From Psychrobium sp051201665 (lineage in GTDB: Bacteria > Pseudomonadota > Gammaproteobacteria > Enterobacterales > Psychrobiaceae): a stretch of 64,000 nt of DNA. The stretch is from assembly GCF_051201665.1 (NCBI RefSeq), contig NZ_CP179210.1:186001-250000 (forward strand), given 5' to 3'. A program made the translations under genes and the position numbers. The notes beneath the pieces were generated by a model that had not been told where the DNA came from, did no database searches, and worked only from the letters and a program-made list of their open reading frames with translations. Of the stretch, positions 57,175 to 64,000 are shown one piece after another. The stretch's first letter is position 1, and every line of letters begins with the position of its first letter.

Positions 57175-57951
57175 TTATTTAGCTGGCATACGAATGGCAG
57201 CATCTAGGCGAATTGTTTCACCATTGATGTAGCTATTTTCAATCATATGAATGGCCAGTTGGCCAAATTCACTTGGGTAACCCATGCGTTTAGGGAATTG
57301 GATGTTAGCCACTAGTGACTCTTGAACGTTATCTGGCATGCCCAGTAATAACGGCGTGCCCATAATACCCGGTGCAATCGTGTTAACACGAATGCCAGAG
57401 CGTGCTAAATCACGTGCCATTGGCAATGTCATGCCAACAATTCCACTTTTACTCGCCGCATAGGCCGCTTGGCCCATTTGACCTTCATAAGCCGCCACTG
57501 ATGCGGTATTAATAATAATACCGCGCTCTTGACTGTCGCCTGCAGGTTCATTGGTGGCCATCATCTGTGCAGCAACGCGTGCTACGTTGAATGAACCGAT
57601 AAGGTTAATGTTAATTGTCTTTGCAAATGCATCTAATGGTTGAGCTTGACCTTCACGATCTAACACTTTCTTAGCGGGTGCAATACCAGCACAGTTAATA
57701 CAAATATCGACGCGACTAAATTTAGCCATAATCTGCTGGAAAGCAGCTTCCACTGATGTGTCACTCGTTACATCTGTTTTAATAAACAGCGCATTGTCGG
57801 CGCCCAACGTGTTAACAGCCTCAGCACCAGCTTTTTCGTTAACGTCTAAGATCGCAACCTTGATGCCGCTTTTCACTAATTCATCAACTGTTGCACGGCC
57901 TAGGCCTGAGGCACCGCCAGTTACAACGGCAATTTTATTGGTAGTTTCCAT
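57175..57951 (-). CDS. 3-hydroxyacyl-CoA dehydrogenase type II (SDR family)
   Basis: A 258-residue classical short-chain dehydrogenase. TGGASGLG (about residues 11-18), NCAGIAPAKKV (about 86-96), a catalytic Ser in NTASVAAYEG and YAASK (Tyr about 163) are present. The sequence follows human HSD17B10 and bacterial 3-hydroxy-2-methylbutyryl-CoA dehydrogenases, which act in isoleucine and branched acyl-CoA breakdown. Adjacent to the acyl-CoA dehydrogenase on the same strand (12 bp gap), so the two probably work in one degradation pathway. Confidence 0.88.
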   Translation of the reverse strand: METTNKIAVVTGGASGLGRATVDELVKSGIKVAILDVNEKAGAEAVNTLGADNALFIKTDVTSDTSVEAAFQQIMAKFSRVDICINCAGIAPAKKVLDREGQAQPLDAFAKTININLIGSFNVARVAAQMMATNEPAGDSQERGIIINTASVAAYEGQMGQAAYAASKSGIVGMTLPMARDLARSGIRVNTIAPGIMGTPLLLGMPDNVQESLVANIQFPKRMGYPSEFGQLAIHMIENSYINGETIRLDAAIRMPAK

Positions 57952-57963
57952 AATAATCTCTAA

Positions 57964-59112
57964 TTAACTTTGTAGTTTGTCACGAGCGATAATAACGCGC
58001 TGAATTTCACTCGTACCTTCATAAATAGCTGTTAGGCGAACATCGCGAACAAAACGTTCTACTGGGTATTCTTTAATATAACCTGCGCCGCCTAAACATT
58101 GTAATGCAGTATAACAAGCATCATTTGCTTTCTCTGAGGCAAAAAGTTTTGCCATTGAAGCGGCGGTGCCAAATGGTAAGCCTTGATCTTTATTATATGC
58201 CGCTTGGAGTAACAATAAGCGGGAGGCTTCTAATTCAGTATAACGGTCGCTCACCATAAATTGTAAGCCTTGGAATTTCGATAATTCTTGGCCAAATTGC
58301 TTACGCTCTTTGATGTAGTCACTTGCATAATCCATGGCTTCTAAGCCAATACCTAACGCTAATGAGCCAATACCAATACGGCCACCGGCAAGTTCACCGA
58401 TTGCAATTTTAAAGCCTTTATTTAGTTCGCCCATTAACGCCGACTTAGGGATAACACAGTCATTAAAGCTTACTTCACAGGTAGAAGAAGCACGTTGTCC
58501 CATTTTATCTTCTGGTTTGGCGATATTCATGCCCGGAGTATTTGCGTCGATTAGGAAGCAACTAATACCTTTGCCGCGAGGTGCATTAGGATCTGTGACC
58601 GCCCACACCACAAATACGCCCGCAAATTTAGCTGAGGTGATGAAGATTTTACTGCCGTTTACAATGTAGTTGTCACCGTCTTCAACGGCAATAGTGCGCA
58701 TTGCAGAAGGATCTGAACCAGCACTAGGTTCTGTTAAACAAAAGGCTCCTGCTAAGAATTCACCAGTACAAAATTTAGGTAAATAATGTGCTTTTTGCTC
58801 TTCATTGCCCACCGCTTGAATTACTTCAGCAACCATATTCGTTACAGACGTTGCTGTTGCAGTAGAAGCACAACCACGAGCAATTTCAGTGACTGCTAAT
58901 GAAAAAGCAACCGTACTACCACCAATTCCGCCATATTGTTCTTGCACGGTCATTCCCATGAAACCAAGTTCAGCTAACTCTTTGATTTGCGATATATATA
59001 ACTCGTAATCGCCTTCGTCAAGTTTTTGGGCATTGGGCTTGAGTTGGTTTTCTGAGAACTGACTAGCGGTTTCGCGAATCATTTGCTCTTCTTCGGTGAA
59101 TTCAAATTGCAT
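57964..59112 (-). CDS. Acyl-CoA dehydrogenase
   Basis: A 382-residue FAD enzyme oxidising acyl-CoA thioesters. I use the ATG at 59112 (MQFEFTEEEQ) with AGGA upstream; 23 further in-frame residues upstream look spurious. Motifs: AFCLTEPSAGSDPSAM (about 122-137), ITSAKFAG, and the catalytic Glu in IYEGTSEIQRVI near the C-terminus. Most like short/branched-chain enzymes. Together with the downstream SDR it could take 2-methylbutyryl-CoA toward 2-methylacetoacetyl-CoA, a hydratase being needed from elsewhere. That pairing is inferred. Confidence 0.9.
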   Translation of the reverse strand: MQFEFTEEEQMIRETASQFSENQLKPNAQKLDEGDYELYISQIKELAELGFMGMTVQEQYGGIGGSTVAFSLAVTEIARGCASTATATSVTNMVAEVIQAVGNEEQKAHYLPKFCTGEFLAGAFCLTEPSAGSDPSAMRTIAVEDGDNYIVNGSKIFITSAKFAGVFVVWAVTDPNAPRGKGISCFLIDANTPGMNIAKPEDKMGQRASSTCEVSFNDCVIPKSALMGELNKGFKIAIGELAGGRIGIGSLALGIGLEAMDYASDYIKERKQFGQELSKFQGLQFMVSDRYTELEASRLLLLQAAYNKDQGLPFGTAASMAKLFASEKANDACYTALQCLGGAGYIKEYPVERFVRDVRLTAIYEGTSEIQRVIIARDKLQS

Positions 59113-59488
59113 GGCAAGATCCTTGTAATAATAATTTTTAGCTATTGTTGTAGAAAATAAACAAAAATAACAGGACATCAATTGGCAACTAGATCACATT
59201 ATCGCTCACAGTTTAAAGTTAAATACGTTTAAATTAGTCGGTGAATCATCTGGCAATTCAGCCCAAAAGTGTGACTTAAGTCTCTAAAAATAAAGGGTAA
59301 GTGAATTGAATATCATATGCTTATATTGTTTAAAGCACCGTTAAACGAAAAGTTACAATTACGACATGACACAATCTAAATGATGTGGAATGCTAGGTGC
59401 GAAAAATATGTACAGATCGCAACTCTACTGCGTCTTTGGACGGGGAACTCACACACTTAGTTTTATAAGTATTGTTTAAGGAATTACC
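59113..59488. other. Divergent intergenic region
   Basis: 376 bp between the acyl-CoA dehydrogenase and second receptor genes. It must contain both promoters. I see no clear operator, RNA or reading frame; no Fur-like box is evident. Confidence 0.5.
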
Positions 59489-62053
59489 ATGAAAAGAACA
59501 AATAAAACTGCACTTTCAGCTCATATCTCAACGATGTTTAGTCGAAAAATACTACCACTATCAATTCTTACAGCGTCAGGCGCTTTTGTGTCAACGACGG
59601 CAATAGCTGCTGAAAAAGAAGCTACCAAGGATGTTGAGAAAATCATTGTGACTGGTTCGCGCCGAAATGATCGTACTGTTTCTGAAAGCAGCGTTCCGGT
59701 GGATATTATTAATATTGAGGATATGGTGACTACGGGGCAAATGGAAGTTAGCCAGGTCTTAACAACATTGATCCCAAGTTTTAACTACCCAAACCCTTCT
59801 ATTGCTGATGGTACAGATCATGCTCGCCCAGCAGTGTTGCGTGGATTAGCGCCAGATCATACGTTAGTTCTTATCAATGGTAAGCGTCGTCATAGCTCGG
59901 CGCTACTTAACCTAAATGGTACTGTTGGCCGTGGTTCAACCGCTGTTGATTTAAATACAATTCCAACATCTGCAATCAAGTCGATTGAAGTATTGCGTGA
60001 TGGCGCCGCAGCACAATATGGCTCAGATGCCATTGCTGGCGTTATCAATATTATCTTAAAAGATGAAGTAGGCGGCAGCCTAAGCGCCACTTACGGTGAG
60101 TACAATACACAAATGGCGGGTGTACCGCAGCTAAATAATGTATCTGTTGGTAGCGATGGTAACCTTGCGTTTGATACTGGCAGTGATCGCGAGCGCACTG
60201 ATGGCGGCATTGCTACCATTGCTGGTGATTGGGGATTAGAGTTAGGTGAAGCTGGTTTCCTAAATCTTGCGTTTGAATCGCGTAAACGTGACCCGTCAAT
60301 TCGTTCTGGTTTCGACCCACGTGAGCAATACGCACGTATCGATGATGGCAGTGAAAACGGTGCATTAGATCCTCGTGAATTGTCTTTTGATCGTTATAAC
60401 CATAAATGGGGTAAAGCAAAAGTAGAAGACTTAAGTATCTTCTTTAATATGGGTTACAACTTATCGGAAACAACTGAATTGTATGCTTTTGGTAGCTTTT
60501 CTGAGCGTGAAGGCCTATCCGCTGGTTTCTATCGACGCGCTAAAGACAGCCGAAATGTTCAAGAGATTTACCCTGATGGCTTCTTGCCACACATTGCGTC
60601 AGATGTAACAGATACTGCGTTTAACATTGGTGTCAAAGGTGAAACTAACGATTGGAACTGGGATTTAAGCGCCAACATTGGTAAAAATGACTTTGGCTTT
60701 GGTGTTGAAAATTCGTTAAATACATCATTAGGTGCAACGAGTCCGACAGAGTTTGATAATGGTAACTTAGTGTATGAGCAGATTGTTACAAACGCTGCTG
60801 CTAATACGATGCAAGACTGGGGACTAAATAATGAAGTATTTGTTGCTTTAGGCTTTGAATATCGTCAAGAAAAATACCAAATTAAAGCCGGTGAAGAAGC
60901 GTCTTACGTTACTAAGTTAGACGGTGAAGGTAATCCGGTTGCTGCTGGTGGCGCACAAGTATTACCTGGTTTCTCGCCAGCGAGTGCAGTAGAAGATAGT
61001 CGTCACAACTATGCCGTTTATGTTGAGTTAGACACTGATGTGAATGACGATTTCAATATTTCATACGCTGGTCGCTTTGAAGATTACAGTGATTTTGGCT
61101 CTACTTTCACCAGTAAAATAGCGGGTCGTTATGCTGTGAGTGATGAGCTATCTTTCCGTGGTGCAATTAGCACAGGATTTAGAGCACCATCATTAGCACA
61201 AACTAGTTATAAATCTATTGCTACTGTTTTTGTTGACGGTGTGCCAAATGAAGTTGGTTTATTCCCAGTTGACGAGCCTGCGGCAGTGGCTTTAGGCGCT
61301 AAGCCGTTAGATGCTGAAGAGTCAGTGAACTCAACTATCGGTTTTGTTTACGAATATGACGATTTTAATCTAACCGTCGATGCTTATCATATCAGTATTG
61401 ACGATCGTATCGTGCTATCTGAAAACTTGTCAGGTGATGCCGTTGTCGATATTTTAAAATCAGCAGGTGAGCTAAACACAACGCGTGCACGTTACTTTAC
61501 CAACGCTATTGATACGACAACTAAGGGCATCGATATTGTCGCAACTTATGACTATGATCTTGACGATTACGGTTCATTGCGTTTAAGTGCTGCACTTAAC
61601 TTTAATGACACTGAAGTGACTCATGTTAAAGATAATCCATCTGAGCTATCTGCATTAGGTGACAGCTATCAAGTATTTTCAGAACGTGAAATTACCCGCT
61701 TTGAAATTGGAACGCCAAAGAGTAAGTACAACCTAGCGGCAATGTGGAAATACGAAGGTATAGCAGTAAACTTACGTGCTACACGTTATGGTGAGGTTGT
61801 TGATGCGTCAAGTAACCCAGATAATCACGAAGTGGTAGCACCAAAATGGATTACAGATATCGATGCGAGTTATCAATTGACGGAATCAATCAATGTTGCG
61901 ATAGGTGTGAACAATCTATTTGATCAGTACCCGCAAGATACAGTGAGCAATGTAGGTCAAAGTACCTTTAATCAGATCTTCCCATACTCAGGCTTCTCTG
62001 CATATGGTGCTGACGGTCGCTTTGTATATGCACGAGCTACCTATAAATTCTAA
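59489..62053 (+). CDS. TonB-dependent outer-membrane receptor (second paralogue)
   Basis: An 854-residue receptor. A long signal region (about residues 1-40, ending IAA) is followed by EKIIVTGSRRNDR, the plug with DHTLVLINGKRRHSSALL and IEVLRDGAAAQYGSDAIAGVINII, and a barrel ending TYKF. The plug resembles that of the first receptor closely, so both probably arose by duplication and may recognise related ligands. Substrate not determinable. An AGGA-type ribosome site precedes the ATG and a good terminator follows. Confidence 0.93.
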   Translation: MKRTNKTALSAHISTMFSRKILPLSILTASGAFVSTTAIAAEKEATKDVEKIIVTGSRRNDRTVSESSVPVDIINIEDMVTTGQMEVSQVLTTLIPSFNYPNPSIADGTDHARPAVLRGLAPDHTLVLINGKRRHSSALLNLNGTVGRGSTAVDLNTIPTSAIKSIEVLRDGAAAQYGSDAIAGVINIILKDEVGGSLSATYGEYNTQMAGVPQLNNVSVGSDGNLAFDTGSDRERTDGGIATIAGDWGLELGEAGFLNLAFESRKRDPSIRSGFDPREQYARIDDGSENGALDPRELSFDRYNHKWGKAKVEDLSIFFNMGYNLSETTELYAFGSFSEREGLSAGFYRRAKDSRNVQEIYPDGFLPHIASDVTDTAFNIGVKGETNDWNWDLSANIGKNDFGFGVENSLNTSLGATSPTEFDNGNLVYEQIVTNAAANTMQDWGLNNEVFVALGFEYRQEKYQIKAGEEASYVTKLDGEGNPVAAGGAQVLPGFSPASAVEDSRHNYAVYVELDTDVNDDFNISYAGRFEDYSDFGSTFTSKIAGRYAVSDELSFRGAISTGFRAPSLAQTSYKSIATVFVDGVPNEVGLFPVDEPAAVALGAKPLDAEESVNSTIGFVYEYDDFNLTVDAYHISIDDRIVLSENLSGDAVVDILKSAGELNTTRARYFTNAIDTTTKGIDIVATYDYDLDDYGSLRLSAALNFNDTEVTHVKDNPSELSALGDSYQVFSEREITRFEIGTPKSKYNLAAMWKYEGIAVNLRATRYGEVVDASSNPDNHEVVAPKWITDIDASYQLTESINVAIGVNNLFDQYPQDTVSNVGQSTFNQIFPYSGFSAYGADGRFVYARATYKF

Positions 62054-62072
62054 TTAGCTTATTGCTCGAATT

Positions 62073-62098
62073 AAGGTCGTCTGCGGACGACCTTTTTT
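62073..62098 (+). terminator. Terminator after the second receptor
   Basis: AAGGTCGTC and GACGACCTT pair around TGCG, followed by TTTT. Confidence 0.93.
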
Positions 62099-62165
62099 AT
62101 GCGTGTAATAATTTGAATACAAACCTGTTAGATGTAACAATATCGCTCAGTAATCTGGGGGAATA

Positions 62166-63158
62166 ATGGCAACTATTGGACATTACTACATAAAATCATG
62201 CATTAGTGCTGCAATTTTTAAAGGCGTAGACACTAAAGCGCTCATGATGATGGCGGGTATTGCCCCTAGTGCGATTAAGAATAAGCAGCGGATCACCGAT
62301 CATTGTATGGGCTTATTGCTCAACTCATTAATCCAACACACCCAAGATGCATTTTTTGGGTTTTCTAAAACGCCAGTCACACCAAAATTTTATCAGATGC
62401 TACTTAAGAGTGTTGCCTTGAGTAAAAATGTTGAGCAAGCTATTGAAACCTTGCAAACGGCATTATCGCTCGCTGGATGTCAGCTTGAAATGACACGTGA
62501 TGATGAGAAAATCAGTTTAACGTTAACTCATCAGCATGATGATCCAGCACATTTTTTGCAGGAATATTTAATGGTGTTTGTGCATCGGTTGCTTTGTTGG
62601 CTTGCCAACAAGACAATTGCGCTCAATGGCGCCAGTGTTGCCTATGAACCTGAAGACTATCAAACAGAATTTGCGCTGTTATTTCGATGTGAAACGCTGA
62701 CCAATCAAGCGCAGAATGCAATTTTCTTTGATGCTCAGATTTTGGATTGGCCTGTGTTGCAAGAGCCAGACAATATCTATCGAATTATCGATCAATTCCC
62801 TTTGATTGTGTTGCGCTTTCCTGAATCAGATAATGCCTTAGACCAACGGGTTTATCGTCTGATAAAGCGCTATTTCAATACGCACAATAACCTGCCAGAT
62901 GCTAATTATATTGCTGATGCGTTAAGTATGAGCAGTGCAACATTAAGACGCCAACTTGGTGAATTAGAAACGAGTTTTTCTCAATTGAAAACCGAATTTA
63001 GGCAAGAGCAGGCGATGCGTTTATTACGTCACCCACAAAATACCATTGAAGCCATTGCAACCCAGCTCGATTACAGTGAAGCAAGGGCTTTTTCAAGAGT
63101 GTTTAAGCAATGGACTGAACTGACTCCCTCACAATATCGCCAGCTGTTTTTACCTTAG
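62166..63158 (+). CDS. AraC-family transcriptional regulator
   Basis: A 330-residue regulator with an N-terminal arabinose-binding-like ligand domain (about 15-190, as in OruR/ArgR-type AraC proteins) and a C-terminal double helix-turn-helix (about 230-328; SMSSATLRRQLGELETSFSQLK, AIATQLDYSEARAFSRVFKQWTELTPSQYR). A GGGGGAAT ribosome site precedes the ATG. Likely regulates a nearby catabolic or uptake gene such as the upstream receptor or acyl-CoA genes, but its target is unknown. It overlaps the convergent mipA-like gene by 4 bp. Confidence 0.9.
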   Translation: MATIGHYYIKSCISAAIFKGVDTKALMMMAGIAPSAIKNKQRITDHCMGLLLNSLIQHTQDAFFGFSKTPVTPKFYQMLLKSVALSKNVEQAIETLQTALSLAGCQLEMTRDDEKISLTLTHQHDDPAHFLQEYLMVFVHRLLCWLANKTIALNGASVAYEPEDYQTEFALLFRCETLTNQAQNAIFFDAQILDWPVLQEPDNIYRIIDQFPLIVLRFPESDNALDQRVYRLIKRYFNTHNNLPDANYIADALSMSSATLRRQLGELETSFSQLKTEFRQEQAMRLLRHPQNTIEAIATQLDYSEARAFSRVFKQWTELTPSQYRQLFLP

Positions 63159-63937
63159 AAAAACTTAGAAAACATGATACGAACACTCAAGCTAGAGTCA
63201 CCATCGGTAAGGGGACTATCGCTAATGCTTGAGTCATACCATGTGTTCTCGATGCCTAGTGTTGTAATGCCATTAAAAAATATTGGGGTCATCACTGACA
63301 GTCCCAACGTCTTATTAAGGGCACTCTTGCCGTCGTATTGATGACGAGAATTTGTGGCTTCATGCGCTCGAACGCCGTAATAATAGTCGACATGATTTGC
63401 ATCAACGTAACTCAACCCGACGCTTGGTTCTATAAATACAGGCCCAAATCGCATCATCTTGCCAAGAGTTGACTTGATCTCCAAGCCATCTGATTTTCCA
63501 AGAATATCTCTCATAATAGATGTATCTACTTTCCAATCGTTTTGTTGGTAGGTAAGTCCTAACCCTGCATCTATTGACAGTTTTCGCTCGTCCATACCAT
63601 TGAAAAAATCAGCATCATCTTGTTCGAACCCGCCAAAACGCGGTGCCGCTTTGAGAGATAACTTTAAGGACTCGTTTTGCCATGCGTGATAACTGACAAA
63701 TGGGCCAAATGCGCTAAATTTTTCGCCGCGATAGCCAATAATTGGCAGCGGAATCACAGGCAAATCATAGTCTTTATAAATGCCATTATTGACGCCGATT
63801 CCTAAGCCGTAAATGAAGCCATATTTTTCTATATGCTGACGATTGTTGTCGTTTGGACTTTGCGTGTCCTTAGCTGCCGCCGAAAAGCAAAACGTAGTGG
63901 CAATAATGCTAGCGAGTGTGGCGTACCTTAGTTTCAT
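63155..63937 (-). CDS. MipA/OmpV family outer-membrane protein
   Basis: A 260-residue outer-membrane beta-barrel protein. A signal peptide (about 1-22, ending AAA) is followed by YGLGIGVNNGIYKDYDLPVIPLPIIGYRGEKFSAFG, typical of MipA/OmpV, and the protein ends in FSKFF with a C-terminal Phe, as for Bam-inserted barrels. MipA was first described as a scaffold for peptidoglycan enzymes; many relatives function as porins or antibiotic-response proteins. Role here unknown. Confidence 0.88.
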   Translation of the reverse strand: MKLRYATLASIIATTFCFSAAAKDTQSPNDNNRQHIEKYGFIYGLGIGVNNGIYKDYDLPVIPLPIIGYRGEKFSAFGPFVSYHAWQNESLKLSLKAAPRFGGFEQDDADFFNGMDERKLSIDAGLGLTYQQNDWKVDTSIMRDILGKSDGLEIKSTLGKMMRFGPVFIEPSVGLSYVDANHVDYYYGVRAHEATNSRHQYDGKSALNKTLGLSVMTPIFFNGITTLGIENTWYDSSISDSPLTDGDSSLSVRIMFSKFF

Positions 63938-64000
63938 TGAATTTATCCAAATGTGTCGTGTGTAGCGTACGAGATATTACGCCGCCTTTAGTTCACTAGC

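Overview
The window is chromosomal DNA from a marine gammaproteobacterium, most likely an Alteromonadales member close to Colwellia, Thalassotalea or Pseudoalteromonas. The grounds are the gammaproteobacterial 16S/23S sequence and several lineage-typical arrangements: an argH fused to an argA-like acetyltransferase domain, leuABCD with a peptide-leader attenuator, pilMNOPQ-aroKB-damX-dam, trxA/rhlB/gppA next to rho, and the argX-hisR-proM tRNA cluster. Gene density is high and most of the first 39 kb is conserved core.

Layout. 0-2.1 kb: DUF3630-srkA-dsbA. 2.2-4.9 kb: a PAS-GGDEF-EAL protein that looks catalytically dead. 5-9.9 kb: leuABCD with a leucine-rich leader peptide and attenuator. 10-16.3 kb: msrB, rho, trxA, rhlB, gppA and an epimerase-like gene. 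16.3-21.3 kb: argC-argB-argF-argHA, preceded by a candidate leader peptide ending in three Arg codons that lie inside a terminator-like hairpin. 21.3-33.5 kb: mrcA, a palindromic MITE-like repeat, type IV pilus genes pilMNOPQ, aroK-aroB, damX and dam. 33.8-39.4 kb: an OsmC-like gene, three tRNAs, cytochrome c5, rep, ubiK, aroE, a DUF1488 gene and yrdA.

39.8-45.6 kb is a complete rrn operon (16S-23S-5S, no spacer tRNA) with promoter, processing stems and terminator. Directly downstream is a mobile-element pocket (45.6-51.3 kb): a hairpin-rich block ending in a duplicated 5S tail, an IS21 element with a nonsense codon in istB, three copies of a ~158-bp MITE, an IS630 element, a sapC-like gene, and an IS4 transposase pseudogene split by two MITEs.

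51.4-64 kb looks like a nutrient-uptake region: a FucP-like sugar transporter, OxyR, an LRAT/NlpC-like protein, two paralogous TonB-dependent receptors flanking a type II 3-hydroxyacyl-CoA dehydrogenase and an acyl-CoA dehydrogenase, an AraC-family regulator and a MipA/OmpV protein.

I found no CRISPR array, prophage, toxin-antitoxin or obvious defence system. The strongest candidates for something undescribed are the arginine leader/attenuator upstream of argC, the MITE family with 3-bp TWA target duplications, and the structured block with a 5S tail beside the rrn operon.
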